A DNA stretch of 36,329 nucleotides. It comes from Oribacterium sp. GTDB lineage: Bacteria; Bacillota_A; Clostridia; Lachnospirales; Lachnospiraceae. How positions within the stretch are numbered: the stretch's first letter is position 1; every line of letters begins with the position of its first letter. Positions 26,713 through 34,561 of this stretch are shown here, piece after piece. The notes beneath the pieces were generated by a model. That model did no database searches, was not told where the DNA came from, and saw nothing but the letters and a program-made list of their open reading frames with translations. The stretch covers positions 1-36,329 of the forward strand of contig JAGAXP010000001.1 in assembly GCA_017940955.1 (NCBI GenBank), read 5' to 3'. Made by a program: the position numbers and the translations under genes.

Positions 26713-26774
26713 GGTATAACAAATTGGGCAGGTACACCTGGAAATTTAAACATTTCTAATATTTGATTTGCCAT
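26709..26774 (-). CDS. 21-residue leader frame before the GTG-start gene
   Basis: Encodes MANQILEMFKFPGVPAQFVI plus Pro. GAGG lies 10 bases before its ATG. It ends in TGA within GTGA, the start of the next frame. It may be a coupling leader, or the true N-terminus of the next protein joined by a -1 shift at the CCG-TGA junction. Confidence 0.5.
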   Translation of the reverse strand: MANQILEMFKFPGVPAQFVIP

Positions 26775-26776
26775 TA

Positions 26777-26995
26777 TCAGTCAACCTCAGTTTCATGTTT
26801 ATAGCATTGCGACATAAGCATTCGTCCTTCTGATGTTGTAAGAATACATGTATGCGTTGGAAGTTTTGATACTGCCGCAGATGCCAGTATAGAATGGTAT
26901 TTAGCTTCAGCGCTAAGTCTATTATCATAAGAATACGTAAGCGATGAAACATTTCCGTTTTCAAACATTTGAATTTCAATTACAATATATTTCAT
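26777..26995 (-). CDS. Conserved hypothetical tail-module protein
   Basis: A 72-residue alpha/beta protein (MKYIVIEIQMFENGNVSSLT start; YSYDNRLSAEAKYHSILASA helix; LTTSEGRMLMSQCYKHE end). I recall near-identical layouts in many Lachnospiraceae prophages beside the endolysin. Its ATG overlaps the endolysin stop as ATGA. Role unknown. Confidence 0.75.
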   Translation of the reverse strand: MKYIVIEIQMFENGNVSSLTYSYDNRLSAEAKYHSILASAAVSKLPTHTCILTTSEGRMLMSQCYKHETEVD

Positions 26996-27789
26996 ACTGT
27001 TAATCCCTTAATAATTTTATTCCATGTTTTTGTTCCGCAGACACCATCAGGAGTAAGTCCACATGCCTCCTGGAAATGTGCAAGAGCATATATAGTGTTG
27101 CCTCCTGCTTCACCATCAACAGCTACAGGTTTTCCGTTAAGTCCTGTGTATCCTTCAGCAAAAAGAATTGACTGCAAGATAATCACAGATGCCGAAGCTG
27201 AGCCTGCGCTTACTGGTTCAAGTTTATACGACGTGTTTCTTGTAACAGCAGTAGTTATAACAGTTCCATTTTGAATTGGCATATTAGAAGTGCTTCCTGC
27301 CGGTTTCGAGATATACCCAAACGGATCGCAATTCCCATTCACACCATCCGGGAAACAATAAAAGGTCCAGCTACTGCCGAACCTGTTCTTTACCTTCGTT
27401 ATGTCTTTTTTATACTTCGATCTATCAAGCGGATCAAATGCTACTCCGTTATTTGTAGCCGATGTGATATCATAGAGCCAATCATACTCGTCAACGTAAC
27501 TTGGAAGCGTACGGTTGCCTCTAAGAATCACATCACCTGTAGCTTCAATGCAGGACGTAGGAGCTGAGTTGCTGCTCATTCTTTGTCTTACTGAAGCTTC
27601 ATTACTCCACCAGCCGCTGTAAAGTACACAGTCATAAGGATTCTTGTATTTACTCTTCTGATACTTTTCGTAGTAATTAAGGCAGTGAGATGCACATGCT
27701 GCAACACCTTTTGCATTTCCCTGCTCCAAATAGAAGACATTTGCAAGTTGCCTGATCTGTGTATCAGTTAAATTATAGGTTTTAAACAT
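26992..27789 (-). CDS. Endolysin: cell-wall hydrolase with peptidoglycan-binding domain
   Basis: A 265-residue lysin. Residues ~7-160 form the catalytic part (IRQLANVFYLEQGNAKGVAA with a conserved Glu at residue 22, then NRTLPSYVDEYDWLYDI), a type I recall from Clostridia prophage lysins. Residues ~200-262 are a PG-binding-1 domain (IILQSILFAEGYTGLNG, AVDGEAGGNTIYALAHFQ, DGVCGTKTWNKII). It has no signal peptide, so it would depend on the holin. AAGGTG precedes the ATG. The exact bond cleaved cannot be read from sequence. Confidence 0.8.
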   Translation of the reverse strand: MFKTYNLTDTQIRQLANVFYLEQGNAKGVAACASHCLNYYEKYQKSKYKNPYDCVLYSGWWSNEASVRQRMSSNSAPTSCIEATGDVILRGNRTLPSYVDEYDWLYDITSATNNGVAFDPLDRSKYKKDITKVKNRFGSSWTFYCFPDGVNGNCDPFGYISKPAGSTSNMPIQNGTVITTAVTRNTSYKLEPVSAGSASASVIILQSILFAEGYTGLNGKPVAVDGEAGGNTIYALAHFQEACGLTPDGVCGTKTWNKIIKGLTV

Positions 27790-27793
27790 ACAA

Positions 27794-28033
27794 TCACACC
27801 TTCATTTTATCCTGTTCAGCCCACACATACTCCTGAAATTCAGAAATCTTTTTACGTACTTCTTCTTTATTTGCCTCGTAAAGTTCTTTATCCTGAATAA
27901 GTACACTTATTGAATCCTGTTTAGCATCAACTTTATCAGTTGCTATGATTGCCGATAAAAAAGCAATATTCTGATTTCCTTCAAGAATATTAGCCTGAAG
28001 GGTCAAATTCTTATTTGTTTTTAAAGTAATCAT
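27794..28033 (-). CDS. Small conserved tail-module protein
   Basis: A 79-residue protein with a beta-rich first half (MITLKTNKNLTLQANILEGN) and a charged C-terminal helix (YEANKEEVRKKISEFQEYVW). GGAGG precedes the ATG. It lies between the large tail protein and the endolysin, where many phages have a short chaperone or accessory gene; not recognised. Confidence 0.65.
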   Translation of the reverse strand: MITLKTNKNLTLQANILEGNQNIAFLSAIIATDKVDAKQDSISVLIQDKELYEANKEEVRKKISEFQEYVWAEQDKMKV

Positions 28034-28046
28034 CTTATGGTCCTCC

Positions 28047-31000
28047 TTAATTCACTGCCGATTTAAGCTGTTCAATTTCACGATTTTGTATTTGGACAAG
28101 TTTAATCAACCGAACAAGTAGCTGTCTGTCAGTATAGTTTTCGATATATCCATTCTTATGATAAACAGCATCTGAATATTGATCAGCAACATCTTCAGCA
28201 AATAAACCAACTATTGATTTGTCATAATTTTCATCGTCATTGCCAAGATAACCATCTTTATACTTAAATCTTACAACAGGTATATTAAGCAATTTCAGAG
28301 CATCATCATCAGTTTCGTCTCCGAGATAAGTTTTATAACGTTTAGATGAAGATGCTTTGTATCTTAGTATTGTTTCTTCATACGTATCACCACTTGATAA
28401 AGTATCATCGGATGTTGGTTTATATAAACCTATAATTTCATATCCGCTTGTCGCTGCTTGAACAGCAAGCGTAATGCCACTGTTTCCATAAAAATATCCA
28501 ATATACGGACCTACTCCACCTCTTCTACCAAATATAACATTATCGGATGCAGCGGTATTAACGACTTGAACTACAGCAGTATTGCCAAGAACAAATTTGC
28601 CGTTTGTAGTAAGTCCATCCATATCTATTTTCAGATATTTATATGTAGACATAGTACCTGAAGAATTCCACGCAGTTCCATATCTAAATTCAAGACTTCC
28701 ATCGGCTAACCTATAATAATTAGTAGTTCTGATTACACTGTTTACAACATTGTATCCATATGATGTTATTCTTCCGTCATATCTTAGCTCATATAAATTT
28801 TTCCAAGAAGAAGCGCCGTTTATTGTAAATTTTCTTGTCGTTACGAGTGCATTTGTCGTAGCAGAAGGACCTGTAGTACCGTCACTTGTTGCTGCAGACT
28901 GCAAATATATCATATAAGCATTACCGCTTGAATCATCAGACGATGATTTCCACAAACGATAGTTGTTCATATTCCATCCGGCGACGCTGCCGCTTGTGGC
29001 CGTTATACTTCCTGACAAAATAGCATTAGTTGCTCTGAGTGTGCCATTTTCAGACATACTTGAATTAGTTGCAGTCCAAACAAGCGTTGTAGCTTTTAAT
29101 CTAATTGAATCAGCATATGCATATATTTCATCAGCCGTTTGTTTTATTACAGAAGCAGCAACAGATTGGGATGATTCTGCCCATACCATAGGCTGACTTC
29201 CTTCAACCAGAACAAGCTCTCTTAAATATAATGACTTTTCTGTAACAGTTGCGGACGATTTCGTGTTACCTGTATGTGTAACTTGTAAAAATCCTTGAGC
29301 GTTTTCATCATCAGATTTGGTAGTAAAAGTTCTTGTAAAATACGTCCAAGTTCCTTTTTCACTGAATCTCATGAGCGATCCGCTGATATTTGTAGAACTT
29401 GCACTTCCGCTCTTATAACGTCTTACCAACATATAAGGACTGTCAGTATTGGTTAAAGTACTGTTGCCGCAGCGATAATATCCACTGATTGTGTAAGTAG
29501 TTGACGCTTTTAATGTGAACGTATAAGCATAACCCTGACGCCAAATAGAATTAGCTATTGACGAAGCACTTGAAACTGTTTGATTGTTCGTAAATCTTAA
29601 ACGCCATCCGGATAATCCACCGTGAACTATAGTTTTGCTTTCATCTGCGATTAAAGCTGCTTTACCCCATGACGGAGCGCCTTTCGGAATAGTTTCGCCT
29701 TCTTCCATATAAGGAGCTTGCGTAAGTTCCCAGCCTTCTACACTACCGCTGATTCCTGTACTGTTAAATAGTAAGTTTTCATCACCGATACCGACATAAG
29801 ATCTTACAGTGCTGACTATTGCGGAATCGGTTATTTTTTGTTCTGCAGTATTAACTCGTCTTTCAAGAGCTTCAAGAGATGAATTTGTAACATACGTTTG
29901 CGAAACTCTTTGTTCTACAGCTTGTGCAGATGCTGAAATAGCACCATTCATAACTGTTGTAGTACTGTAATTACTATGTAAGTCGGACTGAACAGATGTT
30001 ACATTAGCACTAATTTGATTAAGAGACTGTTTAATACTTGATTGTTCTGATGTTATCTCGGCTACTTTGCCATCAACGTCTTTCTTTGTATAAACATTAC
30101 CAAGTGCAGATGTAATGTTGCCAAGTTCTATTGTAATCCCTGCAAGCTTATTATACATAGTAGTAAAGCCTTCAGGTAAATCTTCAATTTCAGTATCGGT
30201 AACAACAAGATTGATTTTATCAACAAGCTGCTTTATTGTACTTGAGTGTGTTGCTATAGTTTTACCATTATTATTAGCTTTAATTTCTACTGCTGATATG
30301 CTTCCACGTATTTCACCAATTGTTGTATCAAAAGTGGTTTGCAAATTACTTGTAGCTGTATCATCAGTGTATTTATTTAATTTACTCCAATCGGCTATTG
30401 CGTACTGTTGATTAGTTGTTTTAGCTGTTGTACAAGTGAGTATATCTCCGCTTACACCCTCAAACCATAAATCGCCTACATCATACGGAACATATGGAGT
30501 ATCAACAAAAATTCTACGCTTATGATCGGCCAAATCAGCAGCATCATTTGCAACTCTAAGAGCCTCTGCAGATGCTGTATCAGGAATTTCTACCCATGAC
30601 CATACATGAGTTGTTTCATTTTCAAGGAATCTATAACTTTTTCCTGTTGTCGTATCCAAGAATATATCACCTTTATGACTCGGATACTCTGACGTGGACC
30701 AATCGCTTGCAGGTATATTGTTAAGAGTTGGAGCATAATCGTAATAGTACGTATCTACAACACCATCGATTTGATCTTGAACATCGTCAATTAAATCTTT
30801 AATTTTCGAAGTTTCAACCAAGTAATCTTCGGGTGCAGGAGTCCATTCTGTATTATGAATTCCTTTTTCCAATTTTAGATTACTGAGTTCAATGTAGTCG
30901 CCTTCCAAGCATAAATTATTTTGTTTCGGCATTGAAACGCCGTTTACTTCAAAACAATCGTTTCCGCCAAAAGCAGATACTTGTACGGATTCGCCATTAA

Positions 31001-33383
31001 TTTCAACATAATCGCCTTCTGCATACGGCAAATATGGTATAACGACATCGTTTATTTCAATGTAATCCTTATCCAAAATACCGATGTATGTGGCAATACA
31101 TTGTTCGGGAACTGTAAACGTAGCATTAAATCCAAATGACTCAGCAACGCCGCTTGTTACTTCTGAAATGACAATTTTTTCATAAACAAAATCGGAGTTT
31201 TGTGTCGGTATATAGCCGATTACCATATACAATTCTTTTTTATCAGTACTTGTATCGGCACTATAAAGTTTCCATGCGGCGTCAAACGATATTGTATATG
31301 TTTCACCTGCTTCTAAACCGTTCATTGCACCGGAAATATTTGATCCAAATATAAACCCGGGAGAAACAGTGGCGCTACCTGTACTTCTTACACCATGTTC
31401 AGCTGTGGTTGCTGTACCTCTGATTACAGTAGACGTTGCCTGTCCTTTTATTTTAGGATAATTTACAGGATTACTGACATCCGGTACAAGTGTATTGAGT
31501 ATCAAATTTCGTCCGCCTTTTGACAAGTTGTTGATACTCTCTTTCATATTCGAAAAAGCGACTGTTAAACTTTGATTTTCATCATCTAAAACAATACTAC
31601 TTGATTTCAAGCCACCTTCTTCATTAAGAGCTCCTACCATTAAATGAATATTAAGCTTCGATGGACTTATACCGTTATATGTTCCGTCGCTGTCGGCAAT
31701 CATATCGTCTACAATCAGACCATCAGGTACACCATCGGCAGTTATACCTGCAGCATCCCAAATAATATCGCCTGAGTCATTTACAAGATAATAATTATAA
31801 TTACCCTGTCCGTCCTTACCGATTTGAATACGTATATTACCGCCGGCGTCTTTAAAAGTAAGAAGGCTACCATTCATTGTCATAGCGCCATCTTCAGACA
31901 TAACGGTATGCTTATTGGTATAAATAGCTCCTGCAAGCAAATCATTGACTGTGATATGCTGGGCCATTAAATCTTTAAACCAGCCGATATCAACTGTAGT
32001 ATTGAGGGAACTCAAATTGATAAATTCTGCTTGTTCACCTGTGACATTACCTGCTAAAAGATTTTGAATTGCTGCGTAATTTGAATTCAAAGTATCGATG
32101 TCGGCAATTGCCACGTCAACATAATCTGATTTAAGACTCGCAATCGAACCTTCAACAGCATTAAATCTATTGACAGTTGCTTCTTCGAAATTAGCAACGT
32201 TTGCATTAAGCGTACCTATATCTGCCGTAACAGCTGTTAAACGACCGCTAATGCTTACATCTTCTGCTTGTAAATTAGCGATAGTTGCTGTACTTGCTAC
32301 AACACTATCTAAATCTGTTAACTGCGAAGCAGACATACCTTCTACAGTAGTGCCGTCAACATTTCCGCTGCTTGTTGTAACATTTTCTACAGTTTCTGCT
32401 GCTTCATTGTATTTGGAAGAAAGTTCTTCAAAAGTTAAAACAAGATTCGCTAAAGTGCAAGAGTTCCTTTCGGGCTGATCAGGATAAATCGTCATTTCAA
32501 CAATTCTTTGTTTTTCATGAGTATTCGTCGGTATGTCAATTAAAGTTATGGTATCACCGATATCGAAATCCAAAATCGAATACTTTGAAGATAAAGCAGC
32601 TAAATCTATTATGTCAGCAGAATACGAAACATAAGGCTTAGAATAATCATCGAGTTTTGCTTGAGCGTCTTCTTTTAAAGATTTAGGAATTGTATATCTA
32701 TCATCTTTCCAAATAAGTCTTTTAGATTTATTTGAATATGAATAATTCCATAAATATTTAACGCCATCGTTAACACTTGCTATTGTAAGTCCGTCTTTTC
32801 CATAAGGCTCTATTTCAGTATAAAAATCATATGACGTCTTTGACATATTAAGCGAACGTAAATTCAACTCATTCATAAAATAAGCGCCTTTATCAGCGCC
32901 TACTTCTTCACAAAAACTAATTTGATGATTTTTAGAATCTATAATACATTCACATCTATATACAGACAGCGCCTGTTTAACAACATCTAATGCCGTACAG
33001 TTAGACTTTCGAAGAGTTCTGTTTTTAAAGATATCCGACGCTTTAACCGTCCAACCTGTACCGACAAAAGCTAAGCTCATAGCTTCGGAAATACTATGCT
33101 CCACACTCTCGAATAAAAGAAAAGTCTTGCCTTCAAGCGCTTCAACGTCTAATTGGCAATATACTTCTACTGTAGCATCAGATTTCGGTCGTATTTCTTT
33201 TATAACATAACGATCGTCATCAGTTTCGATATATCCTTCGTTTTCAAGCAAGTTGATATTACTTGATGACGTAATAAAGCTAAGGGATTTATCTCCAAGC
33301 GCTACTTTTTTTGTGATTTTTAAATCCTTATACTTATCTAATAACAGAATTAAGTTATTACTCTTATCAAAAATGCGGAGCAT
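28047..33383 (-). CDS. Tail-associated protein with S74 self-cleaving chaperone domain
   Basis: A 1778-residue tail protein. Residues ~1-330 match the N-terminal region of phage minor structural/tail-endopeptidase (Tal/gp18-like hub) proteins (EGYIETDDDRYVIKEI; DFDIGDTITLIDIP; RIVEMTIYPDQPERN). Residues ~350-450 are a helical repeat with TATIANLQAEDVSISGRL-type phrases. Several beta domains with lectin-like carbohydrate-binding features follow (~620-900 and ~1150-1400). The C-terminal ~100 residues are a peptidase S74 intramolecular chaperone: SSSKRYK (Ser/Lys dyad near 1680), VVRFKYKDG, VGLFAEDVADQ, and a coiled coil to the end. The chaperone trimerises the fibre and cleaves itself off. GAGGTGG precedes the ATG. 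Confidence 0.85.
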   Translation of the reverse strand: MLRIFDKSNNLILLLDKYKDLKITKKVALGDKSLSFITSSSNINLLENEGYIETDDDRYVIKEIRPKSDATVEVYCQLDVEALEGKTFLLFESVEHSISEAMSLAFVGTGWTVKASDIFKNRTLRKSNCTALDVVKQALSVYRCECIIDSKNHQISFCEEVGADKGAYFMNELNLRSLNMSKTSYDFYTEIEPYGKDGLTIASVNDGVKYLWNYSYSNKSKRLIWKDDRYTIPKSLKEDAQAKLDDYSKPYVSYSADIIDLAALSSKYSILDFDIGDTITLIDIPTNTHEKQRIVEMTIYPDQPERNSCTLANLVLTFEELSSKYNEAAETVENVTTSSGNVDGTTVEGMSASQLTDLDSVVASTATIANLQAEDVSISGRLTAVTADIGTLNANVANFEEATVNRFNAVEGSIASLKSDYVDVAIADIDTLNSNYAAIQNLLAGNVTGEQAEFINLSSLNTTVDIGWFKDLMAQHITVNDLLAGAIYTNKHTVMSEDGAMTMNGSLLTFKDAGGNIRIQIGKDGQGNYNYYLVNDSGDIIWDAAGITADGVPDGLIVDDMIADSDGTYNGISPSKLNIHLMVGALNEEGGLKSSSIVLDDENQSLTVAFSNMKESINNLSKGGRNLILNTLVPDVSNPVNYPKIKGQATSTVIRGTATTAEHGVRSTGSATVSPGFIFGSNISGAMNGLEAGETYTISFDAAWKLYSADTSTDKKELYMVIGYIPTQNSDFVYEKIVISEVTSGVAESFGFNATFTVPEQCIATYIGILDKDYIEINDVVIPYLPYAEGDYVEINGESVQVSAFGGNDCFEVNGVSMPKQNNLCLEGDYIELSNLKLEKGIHNTEWTPAPEDYLVETSKIKDLIDDVQDQIDGVVDTYYYDYAPTLNNIPASDWSTSEYPSHKGDIFLDTTTGKSYRFLENETTHVWSWVEIPDTASAEALRVANDAADLADHKRRIFVDTPYVPYDVGDLWFEGVSGDILTCTTAKTTNQQYAIADWSKLNKYTDDTATSNLQTTFDTTIGEIRGSISAVEIKANNNGKTIATHSSTIKQLVDKINLVVTDTEIEDLPEGFTTMYNKLAGITIELGNITSALGNVYTKKDVDGKVAEITSEQSSIKQSLNQISANVTSVQSDLHSNYSTTTVMNGAISASAQAVEQRVSQTYVTNSSLEALERRVNTAEQKITDSAIVSTVRSYVGIGDENLLFNSTGISGSVEGWELTQAPYMEEGETIPKGAPSWGKAALIADESKTIVHGGLSGWRLRFTNNQTVSSASSIANSIWRQGYAYTFTLKASTTYTISGYYRCGNSTLTNTDSPYMLVRRYKSGSASSTNISGSLMRFSEKGTWTYFTRTFTTKSDDENAQGFLQVTHTGNTKSSATVTEKSLYLRELVLVEGSQPMVWAESSQSVAASVIKQTADEIYAYADSIRLKATTLVWTATNSSMSENGTLRATNAILSGSITATSGSVAGWNMNNYRLWKSSSDDSSGNAYMIYLQSAATSDGTTGPSATTNALVTTRKFTINGASSWKNLYELRYDGRITSYGYNVVNSVIRTTNYYRLADGSLEFRYGTAWNSSGTMSTYKYLKIDMDGLTTNGKFVLGNTAVVQVVNTAASDNVIFGRRGGVGPYIGYFYGNSGITLAVQAATSGYEIIGLYKPTSDDTLSSGDTYEETILRYKASSSKRYKTYLGDETDDDALKLLNIPVVRFKYKDGYLGNDDENYDKSIVGLFAEDVADQYSDAVYHKNGYIENYTDRQLLVRLIKLVQIQNREIEQLKSAVN

Positions 33384-33394
33384 ACTACCACCTC

Positions 33395-33718
33395 TTAATC
33401 GTCAATCATAAACCAGATAAGCGCGAAATCATCCGGTGTAAGTACATCGTATTTTGAATTGGCTTCAATTTTTTCAAACTCGCTGATCTTTACTTTCTGA
33501 ATGTTAACCATGACTTCGGTATTAAGCAGCTCTAAAACAGCTTCTTTATCTTTTTCCGGGTCAAGTTTGTTAACTTCTTCATTGTATGTTGTTGCAATTT
33601 CATTCAACTTTTTATAGTTAAGTGCTAAAGCATAACTAACCTTTACCGGAAGCTTTTTTCGCTGTATTTTCGCAATATTATTCAGAAAAGTAACCATGTC
33701 TATATTCTTGAAAACCAT
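33395..33718 (-). CDS. Small tail-module protein
   Basis: A 107-residue mostly helical protein (VTFLNNIAKIQRKKLPVKVS; LNEIATTYNEEVNKL; DDFALIWFMIDD end). Its position between distal tail protein and tail-hub protein, and its layout, recall DUF1617-type proteins of lactic phages; not certain. GGAG precedes the ATG, which overlaps the upstream stop (TGATG). Confidence 0.65.
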   Translation of the reverse strand: MVFKNIDMVTFLNNIAKIQRKKLPVKVSYALALNYKKLNEIATTYNEEVNKLDPEKDKEAVLELLNTEVMVNIQKVKISEFEKIEANSKYDVLTPDDFALIWFMIDD

Positions 33719-34560
33719 CAGAATCTCCTTTCCTGATACCTAAAAGTTATTGTAAGAAAATTACTTATTGTACTATTCGCCGATGCTGTGATAATGTTTG
33801 TACCGGAGGCCAACATAGGAAACTGCCACATCTGCTTTACTTTTCCAAACTGATTATCATCAACACCGTTTCTATACAGTTTCTTTGTTATGCCGTTAAT
33901 AACAAAAGGATATTCATTCGGTAAAAGAGGCAACTGCGATAATACTATATCTGTGTTTCCGACAATTTTCAGTGAATTTGCAAAACCTGATAAAGTAAAG
34001 TTCGTAAACGTTGTAAACGGCTTAAGAATAACAATACAAGGGCACATCCAATCAGTATTGACATCTAATGTATAAGTTGGCCCCTTATTAAATCTTACCT
34101 CTTTTACTTCTCCATATTTAAGAGCTTCACAAGCAACTTCGATTGTGATTTCTGAAAAGTTATTCTGAGGAGACCATTTGCCTACGGTTACCTGACCGTA
34201 ATAGTAATAATCTGGATCATCCTCAAGATAAATTTTCATAAGCTGTCCGTGAAGCGCGTTCATTATACTGTTAAATACAGTTGGCTGATCGTATTCGTTG
34301 TAATCATTATCTATAATAAACGTCCATGATGCTTGACGAGCATACGGCGTACCATTTAAAAAATCAGCAGTAGTAAACGATATTGGCTGATTATCCGGAA
34401 ATACATTCTGCTGAAAACTTAATGAAGGAGGGTCTATAACAGGCCGCTCCTTCGGTATAAGTCTCCAATCATCCCACGTATTATAGTCACGATAAGATGT
34501 ATCAACAAGTGTTGTTTCATCTGTATCGTATACTTTTCTGAACGTAATTGAATGATACAT
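33718..34560 (-). CDS. Distal tail (Dit-like) protein
   Basis: A 280-residue beta-rich protein placed directly after the tape measure and before the tail-hub gene, where Dit lies in siphophages. N-terminal part: ITFRKVYDTDETTLVDTSYR; middle: YARQASWTFIIDNDYNEYD; C-terminal part: GITKKLYRNGVDDNQF and a final NFLTITFRYQERRF strand. The start at 34560 is backed by AGGAG 8 bases upstream and a 1-bp gap to the tape-measure stop; the frame extends to 34641 without a site. Dit forms the hexameric ring joining tail tube and baseplate. Confidence 0.65.
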   Translation of the reverse strand: MYHSITFRKVYDTDETTLVDTSYRDYNTWDDWRLIPKERPVIDPPSLSFQQNVFPDNQPISFTTADFLNGTPYARQASWTFIIDNDYNEYDQPTVFNSIMNALHGQLMKIYLEDDPDYYYYGQVTVGKWSPQNNFSEITIEVACEALKYGEVKEVRFNKGPTYTLDVNTDWMCPCIVILKPFTTFTNFTLSGFANSLKIVGNTDIVLSQLPLLPNEYPFVINGITKKLYRNGVDDNQFGKVKQMWQFPMLASGTNIITASANSTISNFLTITFRYQERRF

Positions 34561-34561
34561 C

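Larger units (their letters stand above)
267..31354 (+). repeat. Dispersed strand-biased word AATATAA / ATATAA
   Basis: About 75 copies of ATATAA (some 60 as AATATAA) on the plus strand against about five on the minus, counted by eye. Examples: 267, 524, 695, 1026, 1679, 2334, 4613, 7049, 8467, 10128, 12365, 13174, 14105, 17001, 17542, 23383, 28530. Density is about 1 per 300 bp left of 19200 and about 1 per 1400 bp right of it. Present in genes of both directions, in terminators and next to ribosome sites. Confidence 0.7.
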
